Origin: Candidatus Aminicenantota bacterium
GTDB taxonomy: Bacteria; Acidobacteriota; Aminicenantia; Aminicenantales; Aminicenantaceae
Assembly (NCBI GenBank): GCA_030633795.1
Contig: DAOWCB010000094.1
Coordinates: 1-6,083 of the forward strand
Direction: 5' to 3'
Length of the DNA: 6,083 nucleotides
Part shown: positions 1 through 5,983 of the stretch, in pieces
Numbering within the stretch: position 1 is the stretch's first letter
Layout of the letters: every line of letters starts with the position of its first letter
Notes under the pieces: generated by a model
Told to the model about the DNA's origin: nothing
Seen by the model: only the letters and a program-made list of their open reading frames with translations
Database searches by the model: none
Position numbers and translations under genes: made by a program

Positions 1-1883
1 AAGCGTGGCGAGTACGAGGAGGAAATATCATTGATCCCCCGGAGAAGGGCTGTGGGATCCAACGCGATTATAACCGGTGCGATGGTTTCGTGCAATGATT
101 CGAAGTTAAAATCTCTCACCACACCGATGACACGGTGAGGAGGGAATCTTCTGCCGGGAAGGCTTTTTCCGATCGGGGAATCCCAGTTCATGTATTTGAC
201 CAATGCCTCGTTAACGATGATGGCCTCGCTCTCATCTGTTCGGAATTCTCTTGAAAAATTCCGGCCATTCAAGACTTCAATCTCCAAAGTCTCGAGATAA
301 TCATAATCTGCAGTAAGTTGAAAAAATTGTTTGTAAGAGCCATCTTCAGCCCTGAAACCCATCTCAGTCCAATCCCGGGCAAATGCGGTGGAAGTACCGG
401 AGACACCAAGAATTTCGTTGCGCGATTCCAGTGAATTCCGGTAGCGCTCCACTATTTGGCGACTCTGATCCTGCGCACTGTGATTTTGGATCACTACGAC
501 ATGATTTTTGTCAAAACCCAAATCTTTGTTGATCAGGAAGCGCAACTGATCCTGCATTGTGAGGGTGCACACGATCAAACCAATCGAGAGGGCGAATTGG
601 CCCAGAACAAGGCCACGGACCAGCAGATTAGCACCGGCTGTCCGCAGTTTATTGCTCATGACTTCGACAGCTTGGAATCGAGACATAAAAATGGCGGGAT
701 AACTCCCCGCGATGCCTGCCACCAAAAGCATGAGAGAGAGCATAAAGGCAAATGCCCAGAAATTGTAAGAGAGAAACAAATTCTTGTTGACCATAGCATT
801 AAAGGAAGGAAGAAAAAGATAGACAAGCACCACACCGAGAAAAAGAGCCGACACACTCATGAGAGCAGCTTCCCCTAGAAATTGTACGATGAGCTGAGAT
901 CTCACAGCACCCAGGACCTTTCTGACTCCAACCTCTCGGGTCCGAGTGGCCGCGCGCCCCACCGATAAAGTCATGAAATTTATACAGGCCACACCAAGTA
1001 TGAGCACCGCTATAGCCATCAATATATAAGAATAAATAGGGTCACTGGAACCTTCGAATCCTACTGGCAAATCCGGATTGAGGTGAATATCGGTCATGGC
1101 CTGCAAATGAAGGGTTACCATATCCGCATCTCCCTCCGGATAATGATTCCGGACCACCGTCTGGAGTTTTGTCTCGATATCAGAGGGTTTTACGGGATAG
1201 GCCATAAGCACATAGGTTTCGAAAAATACGCTGAACCAATTGTCAAGTGCCCGGCTGCTGAGATATTTGTGGACATTCTCGATGTGAATCAGCATGTCGA
1301 ATCGAATGCTGGAATTGGGAGGAACATCTCGAGCAATCCCACTGACCACGAAATCATGGAACTTATCCCCAAGTTTAATGGAAAGTTGCCGGCTTAACGG
1401 ATCGACATTGCCAAAAATTTTATCAGCACAGCTCTCGGTGAGAACAACAGCGCTGATGTCTTGGAGCACAGTCGCCTCTTCGCCCCTGAGCAGTGGAAAA
1501 GAGAACAGCTCGAAAAAATCCGGATCGACAAGATGGTAGCGTTGTGTGTAACTTTTGTTATCATAACGGACGACATCCGATCGTATAACTAAACGAACAG
1601 CTTGCTTTATTTCGGGAAAAGAAGATTCCAAAGCTTCCGCAAGGTTCCAAGGAGCTTCAACATAAGAAAAGGCATCACGTTCGGGGGGATCCTCTGTTAT
1701 GTAAACCCGATAAAGGTTTTCCCTGTTACGGTGAAATTTGTCATAGCTTAATTCATTCTGTACATATAGATAAATTAAAATACAACTGGCAATGCCCAGA
1801 GCAAGACCGAATATATTAATGAATGAGTAAACATGATGTTTTTTCAGAATCCTGAAAGCGATTTTTATGAAATTTTTCAACAT
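1..1883 (-). CDS. MacB/FtsX-type ABC transporter permease, C-terminus cut off by window edge
   Basis: An uninterrupted reading frame of 627 codons runs from the ATG at 1883 off the left edge. It has the layout of the MacB-periplasmic-domain plus FtsX permease family, whose members are usually near 800 residues, so about 170 are missing. TM1 lies at about 20-41, followed by the family signature ELSYDKFH (44-51). A periplasmic domain reaches about 280. TM2 (285-307) leads into the cytoplasmic motif RTREVGVRKVLGA (314-326), where FtsX-type permeases contact their ATPase. TM3 (335-358), TM4 (375-398) and TM5 (421-442) follow, then a second periplasmic domain from about 445 to the edge. The last FtsX helix bundle is off-window. 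The start is supported by TTGGAG 7 bases upstream (1891-1896). No ATPase or MacA-like adaptor gene is visible. Relatives export peptides or lipoproteins or act mechanically on the envelope; the substrate here is unknown. Confidence 0.93.
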   Translation of the reverse strand, partial: MLKNFIKIAFRILKKHHVYSFINIFGLALGIASCILIYLYVQNELSYDKFHRNRENLYRVYITEDPPERDAFSYVEAPWNLAEALESSFPEIKQAVRLVIRSDVVRYDNKSYTQRYHLVDPDFFELFSFPLLRGEEATVLQDISAVVLTESCADKIFGNVDPLSRQLSIKLGDKFHDFVVSGIARDVPPNSSIRFDMLIHIENVHKYLSSRALDNWFSVFFETYVLMAYPVKPSDIETKLQTVVRNHYPEGDADMVTLHLQAMTDIHLNPDLPVGFEGSSDPIYSYILMAIAVLILGVACINFMTLSVGRAATRTREVGVRKVLGAVRSQLIVQFLGEAALMSVSALFLGVVLVYLFLPSFNAMVNKNLFLSYNFWAFAFMLSLMLLVAGIAGSYPAIFMSRFQAVEVMSNKLRTAGANLLVRGLVLGQFALSIGLIVCTLTMQDQLRFLINKDLGFDKNHVVVIQNHSAQDQSRQIVERYRNSLESRNEILGVSGTSTAFARDWTEMGFRAEDGSYKQFFQLTADYDYLETLEIEVLNGRNFSREFRTDESEAIIVNEALVKYMNWDSPIGKSLPGRRFPPHRVIGVVRDFNFESLHETIAPVIIALDPTALLRGINDISSSYSPR

Positions 1884-2066
1884 GACAAAACTCCAATTCG
1901 TATAAATTTTCAGAAAGGAAGGAAGGGACCGGAAAAAACCTCAACCAAGCAAAATCTATAAGGCTGTTCATAAACCGCACAAGAAAATTTGGCCTGTCGA
2001 CAGCGTTTTTGTTCATTTAAGGTAGCTGTTGCTGCGCGTATCTTTAGTAATCCCACTCCAGATCGA

Positions 2067-3449
2067 TCAGCGTCCTACAGCACTTCGTTCCTTTAATAGT
2101 TCGATCATGAGAAGGCCGATCTCGGTGTTATCGATGTAGAGCCCGTGTACGGGATCTGTTTCATCGGCCAGAGCGGCAAACCCTTCGCTGCCGTAACCTT
2201 TGGCATACAGGGGCACGAGGGAATTGGTGTGCTCATCATTATGCCACTCCATTCCCGGCACCCTCCCCTTCCCTTTGTTTACCAGGGATTTCCAGGTTTT
2301 GGCCACGTCGCCATCCGGCAATTCCAACCCCGATCCCGGACCTGCTATGTAACCGGCCTCATGGTCGCTCGTGACAATGAGAAGGGTATCCTCCCATCGG
2401 CTGTTGGTCTCGACCCAATCCACCACGGTCTCCACTGTCTGGTTAAAGGAAATCTGTTCCTCAATCGTACGGCCTGCCTGGTTTTCCTCACACGCCCAAT
2501 CCACAGCCCCTCCTTCGATCATGAGGAAAAAACCGTCAGGATCATCATCGAGGACATTGAGTGCTGCCAGGGACATTTCAATCAGAGTAGGGACAGTCTG
2601 GACAAAGGTGACTTCGAATGGGTCAGCTTGCCCATCGCCTTCCCGTTCCTGTTGGAGTGTTCTGTAAATAGGAGCTATTCCGAATACTCGACTAGGGGCT
2701 GGGCCCTCGATCATTGACCGGAATGCTTCAGCGGTCTGGATCACTGTCCAGGGATCGGGACGGCCGTCTAAGTCAGCATCGGCACCTAGTTCGCCTCGTA
2801 GAAGAGCCTCCCATGTTTCCTGGTCTCCCACATAGCGGAATTTTGGTTCTTCGATTGGCCACCCGGACATATCATAATAAGGATGGCCGCCTCCCATGAC
2901 CACATCGGCTGGGCTCTCGCGGATGATTTGTCGTACGATGTCTCCATACTTGTAGCGGTCGTCTGAATGGGCAAGAAAGGAAGCCGGAGTGGCGTGGCAG
3001 AAAGTCACCGAAGTAACTGTTCCTGTTTTTTTGCCCAACCCCTCAGCCAGCTCGACTATGCTCGTGAGCCTGGTCCCATCAGGGCTGAGACAGACCACGT
3101 CATCATTGGTTTTAACTCCTGTTGCCATGGCTGTGGCAGCAGCCGCAGAATCGGTGGGATAAGAAAGGACAAAGTCAAAGGAGGCCCAGGCTTTCTGTGG
3201 ATCATAAGGTGTGCTGGATGCAGAATGTGTGCTGACTGCGAAGCGGACAGGAAAGGATTCGTAAACCTGTACTCCGGTCCGGCCGTACTGATAGAGGCTG
3301 GCCAAGTCGAAACAGTTATAGCCGCAGCCGTCCGAGATCATTAGAATGATATTCAGCGGCCGGGGAGCCCTTCGGCAGGAAGGGGGTATGAACAGAATGA
3401 AGCTAATGACCAGGAGTACCAGAATAACAGGTGAAGATTTTTTCTTCAT
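2067..3449 (-). CDS. Exported alkaline phosphatase, PhoA superfamily
   Basis: Predicted phosphomonoesterase of 460 residues, numbered from the ATG at 3449. A GTG at 3458 would add three residues, but the ATG gives a normal MKKK signal-peptide start. A hydrophobic stretch (about 8-22) ends at Cys25 in IPPSC, an imperfect lipobox, so a lipoprotein or Sec-cleaved periplasmic enzyme is possible. Active-site residues, aligned by eye to E. coli PhoA: D40 (metal), nucleophile S101 in TDSAAAATAMATG, H152-A-T154-P, R165 (phosphate), E312 and D317 in EGGAVD, D362-H363, and H407 in DEHTNS. The position matching PhoA zinc ligand His331 is Glu321 (DWACEEN). Two acidic loops resembling EF-hand loops lie at 224-235 and 268-279, in the variable region before the final metal sites. 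The family assignment is firm. Activity and preferred phosphoester are not certain. A promoter lies just upstream at 3482-3511. Confidence 0.95.
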   Translation of the reverse strand: MKKKSSPVILVLLVISFILFIPPSCRRAPRPLNIILMISDGCGYNCFDLASLYQYGRTGVQVYESFPVRFAVSTHSASSTPYDPQKAWASFDFVLSYPTDSAAAATAMATGVKTNDDVVCLSPDGTRLTSIVELAEGLGKKTGTVTSVTFCHATPASFLAHSDDRYKYGDIVRQIIRESPADVVMGGGHPYYDMSGWPIEEPKFRYVGDQETWEALLRGELGADADLDGRPDPWTVIQTAEAFRSMIEGPAPSRVFGIAPIYRTLQQEREGDGQADPFEVTFVQTVPTLIEMSLAALNVLDDDPDGFFLMIEGGAVDWACEENQAGRTIEEQISFNQTVETVVDWVETNSRWEDTLLIVTSDHEAGYIAGPGSGLELPDGDVAKTWKSLVNKGKGRVPGMEWHNDEHTNSLVPLYAKGYGSEGFAALADETDPVHGLYIDNTEIGLLMIELLKERSAVGR

Positions 3450-3481
3450 GTTTATCACTTGGATTGGAGAAATAAAGCGTT

Positions 3482-3511
3482 TTCATATCACAAAAGGTCA
3501 GATATAGTCAA
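3482..3511 (-). promoter_or_regulatory. Candidate sigma-70 promoter of the alkaline phosphatase gene
   Basis: On the minus strand, TTGACT (3511-3506, five of six matches to the -35 consensus) is followed by an 18-base spacer and TATGAA (3487-3482, four of six). A TG one base before the -10 gives an extended -10. Transcription would start about 30 bases before the ATG at 3449. It suggests that the phosphatase can be transcribed separately from the upstream three-gene group. No repeated CTGTCAT-type Pho box is visible near it. Prediction by eye only. Confidence 0.5.
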
Positions 3512-3535
3512 TGTGCAGCATCAACCCTGGAAAGA

Positions 3536-4465
3536 TCATTCGGCAAATTTAGAGGGTTCCCGGGTATACAAAGCCCTGCGCGCCTCTTCGATAACACGGC
3601 TGTCCACCCAATAAATATTTGATATCTCCCCTGGCTCGTTGTATCGGCTGAAAAAGAGATACTTTCCGTCCGACGATAAGGTGGGACAGGTTTCGAAATA
3701 CTCTGTATTTACTTCGTTTCCCAGGTTCACAGGCTTTGACCAATCGCCATCTTCATCTCGGAATGCAACGTATATATCTTGTTTGCCGCGGCTGTCATCT
3801 TGAATAGAGTCGACAAGTATAAAACTCTCATCAGGAGCAATAAAACCGTGGCCTCCAAATTCCAATCCCGCCTCGCCGGCTTCTTTGACAACTCCTTTTT
3901 CAAGCAAAGCTTTGTATATTTTTTTCTGGCTGATATTCGAATAATACAGCGTCCCTTTTTTTGAACAGGTGGGGAAAAAGGCGGACTCGTCTGCGATCTG
4001 TCCCTTCAAAGGCTGGGGGTGATGCCAACCGTTTTCATGAATATCAATTTTCCAGATTCTGACATCCAACCCTTCGTCATAGGGAGCGAAAAAGATATGG
4101 CGGCCATCCCATGAAAAGAAAGCCTCCATCTCTTCTTTTTTTGCCCCTTTGCTCAGGCTTACCGGTTTTGGCTTCGTCCATCTTGCCTCTACAATTCTTG
4201 TGTAATGGACGCAAGCCGGTTTCCCGGGGACTTGGACGGTGAATAACAGTTCATCCCCTGCCGGAGAAAAACTGAGGGCGAATTCGTACCTGCCTTCCAG
4301 GGAAATGAGCCCAGGCGCGAACAGCTCCGCTTTCCTCCCCGATCCTTTTTGTCCGAAATACTTTCCAGTGAGATGGGGGAACGGTTGTTCACTCGGGATG
4401 GCAAATGTCATAATGATGCTGAAGCTGAAAATGAGCGATTTTTTACAAATTATTTTTAGGACCAT
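3536..4465 (-). CDS. Exported PD40 (WD40-like, TolB-type) beta-propeller protein
   Basis: A 309-residue protein with an N-terminal hydrophobic signal segment (about 9-24), so probably periplasmic or outer-surface. After the family-like opening (YFGQKGSGRKAELFAPG) it carries about five PD40 blades of the form hydrophobic-S-P-x-G-x-x-L-x-F-T: about 61-76 (ALSFSPAGDELLFT), 115-128 (AFFSWDGRHIFFAP), 161-176, 205-220 (GFIAPDESFILVDS) and 258-275 (PTLSSDGKYLFFSRY). Between them are W-x-x-P strands such as GDWSKPVNLG, and the end has IYWVDSRVIEEAR. No enzyme motif is seen; such propellers usually bind protein or ligand. Start choice: ATG 4465 has GGGAAG 5 bases upstream and lies 13 bases after the previous stop. 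The longer ATG at 4504 would overlap that gene by 26 bases and place charged residues before the signal peptide. Third gene of a likely operon. Confidence 0.88.
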   Translation of the reverse strand: MVLKIICKKSLIFSFSIIMTFAIPSEQPFPHLTGKYFGQKGSGRKAELFAPGLISLEGRYEFALSFSPAGDELLFTVQVPGKPACVHYTRIVEARWTKPKPVSLSKGAKKEEMEAFFSWDGRHIFFAPYDEGLDVRIWKIDIHENGWHHPQPLKGQIADESAFFPTCSKKGTLYYSNISQKKIYKALLEKGVVKEAGEAGLEFGGHGFIAPDESFILVDSIQDDSRGKQDIYVAFRDEDGDWSKPVNLGNEVNTEYFETCPTLSSDGKYLFFSRYNEPGEISNIYWVDSRVIEEARRALYTREPSKFAE

Positions 4466-4470
4466 TTTAT

Positions 4471-4476
4471 CTTCCC
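4471..4476 (-). promoter_or_regulatory. Ribosome-binding site deciding the PD40 gene start
   Basis: GGGAAG on the minus strand, 5 bases before the ATG at 4465 and just after the TAA (4481-4479) of the preceding small gene. It favours the 309-residue product over the 322-residue one starting at 4504. The match to the anti-Shine-Dalgarno sequence is moderate. Confidence 0.45.
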
Positions 4477-4478
4477 AT

Positions 4479-4682
4479 TTAAGATTTTTTATCGCTGCCT
4501 TCATTATTGGAAGATTTTTTCCTGTTTTCGCTCAGGAGAACTAATCCAGTAATTGGAGCAAAAAAGAATCCAAGAAAAAACCATAACCAAGGATTACGGT
4601 TCGTAGTTTGAGCCCAATATGCGCAGAAGATTCCAAAAAGGAAATGCACTAACGCCACTGATGCAAAGTTACCATTTTCCAT
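4479..4682 (-). CDS. Small two-helix membrane protein of unknown function
   Basis: A 67-residue protein with two predicted membrane helices: about 7-24 (SVALVHFLFGIFCAYWA) and 32-51 (WLWFFLGFFFAPITGLVLL). They are joined by a short polar turn QTTNRNP and followed by a basic, serine-rich tail (ENRKK...SDKKS). It is a real gene by three signs. A strong ribosome-binding site AGGAG sits 8 bases before the ATG at 4682. It fits tightly between neighbours, 21 bases after the hydrolase stop and 13 bases before the propeller start. Its helix pattern is regular, with a G-x-F-F-A-P-I-T-G core typical of small conserved inner-membrane proteins. I do not recognise a named family. It may anchor or assist one of the exported neighbours, but nothing in the sequence shows this. 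Confidence 0.82.
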   Translation of the reverse strand: MENGNFASVALVHFLFGIFCAYWAQTTNRNPWLWFFLGFFFAPITGLVLLSENRKKSSNNEGSDKKS

Positions 4683-4703
4683 AATTATCTCTCCTCAAAT
4701 ATA

Positions 4704-5585
4704 TTAGGACGTCCTGTGTATGACTTTCATCACTGCCTCGATGATGAGATCCGGCTGTCTCATCGGAATCATATGGTCACTTTCTTCCGCTACAATCAGA
4801 ATCGCACCCTTGATCGATGCTGTCAATTGTTTGTGTGACAACCGCCATGCATCTTGTTCCTCGGTTTTTGGGAGGAATGATCTGCCACTGGTAATCACCA
4901 CAACCGGGATACCCGAAAGGATAGATGTTTTACGCATGATCTCCATTTTGGGGCCCAAGCCACCTCCAACCATACGAACCAGGGCACGTTGAAATTTTGT
5001 GAGCTTATCCGGCTGAGAAGTGTCGAATGGGAGTTTTCCTGTCATAGGGTGGTTATCGAGATACTCCACACCGAGCAGGTCCACAAACTCGTTTGTAAAC
5101 GGATCGATAAATACCATCCCGCGTACAGCCTCAGGATGTTCACTGGCAATCAAGCGGATCATCCAACCCCCAAACGAATGGCCGACCAGGATGAGATTTT
5201 TATTCAGATCGAGTTTCTGTAGTCCTTGCCATAACCATTCGACCTCTTCACGCATATCGTGGGGAGTTTCTGGCAGATCACTCTTTCCAAATCCGGCGCG
5301 ATCGTAGGAAACAATGGTGGCTCCCGTTTTACTTGCAATTCTGGGTGCAAGATTATTCCATTCTTTTAAGTCCATTCCGCCTCCAGCTTCAAGGAGAATG
5401 GTTAGGTTTCCACCTTCAATAACCTGGAAGTTGAGACGATATTTCCCAACCTGAACCAAGGTCTCGACGGCCTCAATTTCTAGATTGAACAGTGGATTTG
5501 ATGCCTGGGCCGGTGACACACCTAATGTCCAAAATGAAAGGAAAAGTGCCACAATCATGAAGTTGTTGATTTTCTCCCATCTCAT
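4704..5585 (-). CDS. Secreted alpha/beta hydrolase
   Basis: A 293-residue alpha/beta-hydrolase fold protein with a signal peptide (hydrophobic 9-22, AQA cleavage motif ending at Ala28), so exported to the periplasm or outside. The fold is seen as: strand and oxyanion loop ILLEAGGG (63-70), SYDRAGFGKSD (93-103), nucleophile elbow GHSFGG with Ser137, strand VFIDP with Asp161, VVVITSG (228-234), and catalytic His271 in SDHMIPMRQPD. Asp161 after strand 6 is the likeliest acid, since no clear Asp follows strand 7; this is inference. The family includes esterases, lipases and peptidases, and the substrate cannot be told. Start: ATG 5585 is preceded by AAAAGGAGGA at 5-base spacing, close to a perfect ribosome-binding site. 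It is the first gene of a probable three-gene operon with the small membrane protein and the PD40 propeller. Confidence 0.93.
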   Translation of the reverse strand: MRWEKINNFMIVALFLSFWTLGVSPAQASNPLFNLEIEAVETLVQVGKYRLNFQVIEGGNLTILLEAGGGMDLKEWNNLAPRIASKTGATIVSYDRAGFGKSDLPETPHDMREEVEWLWQGLQKLDLNKNLILVGHSFGGWMIRLIASEHPEAVRGMVFIDPFTNEFVDLLGVEYLDNHPMTGKLPFDTSQPDKLTKFQRALVRMVGGGLGPKMEIMRKTSILSGIPVVVITSGRSFLPKTEEQDAWRLSHKQLTASIKGAILIVAEESDHMIPMRQPDLIIEAVMKVIHRTS

Positions 5586-5590
5586 GTTTG

Positions 5591-5600
5591 TCCTCCTTTT
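5591..5600 (-). promoter_or_regulatory. Strong ribosome-binding site of the hydrolase gene
   Basis: AAAAGGAGGA on the minus strand, 5 bases before the ATG at 5585, contains the full AAGGAGG anti-Shine-Dalgarno complement. It fixes the start codon and shows that this organism uses Shine-Dalgarno initiation. Confidence 0.85.
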
Positions 5601-5765
5601 AGTCTCTTATTTTCAATGTTTCTTCAAAATCATTCAGGATCCACTGCCCATCCCTTCCAGAAATTTTATCGTCTCCTGCAAATCATGAGTGATTTTCCTG
5701 TTTAAGCTGCAAAAAATAGGCCAATATGATTTTTTAGGGTTTTTCAACGATCCTTCAGCTTTTAG

Positions 5766-5802
5766 TGTCCATTTTTGAACAATTAATATCCATTTTCGAA
5801 CA
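5766..5802. repeat. Two 16-bp direct repeats, 21-bp period
   Basis: TGTCCATTTTTGAACA (5766-5781) and TATCCATTTTCGAACA (5787-5802) match at 14 of 16 positions and are offset by 21 bp, about two helical turns. The first copy is itself partly symmetric (TGTNCA, 4 bases, TGNACA). It could be a tandem operator for a dimeric regulator. It could also be the decayed end of an insertion sequence with repeated terminal sites starting in TGT, as in the IS21 family. No transposase gene is next to it, so the mobile-element reading is weak. Confidence 0.55.
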
Positions 5803-5913
5803 GGAATCCTACCTGAGAACCCTCGATAACTGGAAACGCAAAACGGCCCCTGTTAGATCCATCATGCGTAAAACTGCGGGGTTACTGGGCACAGAATGGA
5901 GTAGATTTTTGGG

Positions 5914-5942
5914 TTGCAGGAAAAAGAAAAATGATTCATAAT
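5914..5942 (+). promoter_or_regulatory. Candidate promoter of the antitoxin gene
   Basis: TTGCAG (5914-5919, only three of six matches to the -35 consensus), a 17-base spacer, then CATAAT (5937-5942, five of six to the -10). The start of transcription would be near 5949, inside the operator array, giving a leader of about 35 bases. The first palindrome overlaps the -10, which fits repression by a protein bound there. The -35 is weak, so the call rests on the -10 and the context. Confidence 0.4.
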
Positions 5943-5973
5943 ATGAATCATAATGAGTCATTATGTGAATCAT
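5931..5973. promoter_or_regulatory. Four-site palindromic operator array before the antitoxin gene
   Basis: Four copies of the self-complementary 9-mer ATGANTCAT stand side by side: ATGATTCAT (5931-5939), ATGAATCAT (5943-5951), ATGAGTCAT (5953-5961) and GTGAATCAT (5965-5973, one mismatch). Their starts are 12, 10 and 12 bp apart, so all lie on roughly one face of the helix. The whole 43-bp block is also an imperfect palindrome centred at 5952, with 17 of 21 arm positions pairing. It covers the predicted -10 and start site and ends right at the AGGAGG ribosome-binding site (5974-5979). Ribbon-helix-helix antitoxins are known to bind such repeated or inverted sites upstream of their own genes, so this is probably the autoregulatory operator. 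Binding by this protein is inferred. Confidence 0.75.
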
Positions 5974-5983
5974 AGGAGGCCGA

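Larger units (their letters stand above)
5586..5983. other. Divergent intergenic region between hydrolase operon and antitoxin gene
   Basis: This 398-base stretch separates the minus-strand hydrolase operon from the plus-strand antitoxin gene. It holds the hydrolase ribosome-binding site (5591-5600), a pair of 16-bp repeats (5766-5802), a candidate plus-strand promoter (5914-5942) and the operator array (5931-5973). The part from about 5700 to 5800 is rich in A and T runs. I could not find a convincing promoter for the hydrolase operon, nor a hairpin terminator. A 72-codon open stretch without a usable early start (minus, 5634-5852) and a 25-codon ATG frame (plus, from 5869) are not supported as genes. 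Confidence 0.6.

Noticed and set aside
456..878. 140-codon plus-strand frame
   Set aside because: Antisense to the permease reading frame, low-complexity His/Lys-rich product, no ribosome-binding site. The permease frame on the other strand has clear membrane helices and family motifs.
1923..1976. Possible permease promoter (TTGTGC, 16 bases, TATAGA) in the gap before the permease
   Set aside because: Only three and four consensus matches and no supporting element. The gene may instead be read through from the phosphatase promoter.
1994..2003. Perfect 10-bp palindrome CTGTCGACAG followed by a T run on the plus strand
   Set aside because: No loop and arms that do not extend, so it would not form a terminator hairpin. 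A single short palindrome is expected by chance.
1816..2016. 66-codon minus-strand frame before the permease
   Set aside because: Overlaps the permease start by 68 bases in another frame, has no ribosome-binding site, and the product resembles nothing known.
2145..2717. 190-codon plus-strand frame
   Set aside because: Lies wholly antisense to the alkaline phosphatase, whose catalytic motifs are unambiguous. The product shows no recognisable domain.
5681..5694. Short dyad AATCATGAGTGATT near the hydrolase gene
   Set aside because: Five-base arms only and no second copy. It resembles the ATGANTCAT sites but breaks their pattern, so it is not counted as an operator.
5634..5852. 72-codon open minus-strand stretch upstream of the hydrolase
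   Set aside because: No ATG until six codons before the stop, no ribosome-binding site, and it runs through the 16-bp repeats. Open length this short is expected in AT-rich DNA.
5953..5961. Identity of ATGAGTCAT to the eukaryotic bZIP (AP-1/GCN4) site
   Set aside because: Bacteria lack these factors. The match is coincidental; the array is better explained by the adjacent ribbon-helix-helix gene.
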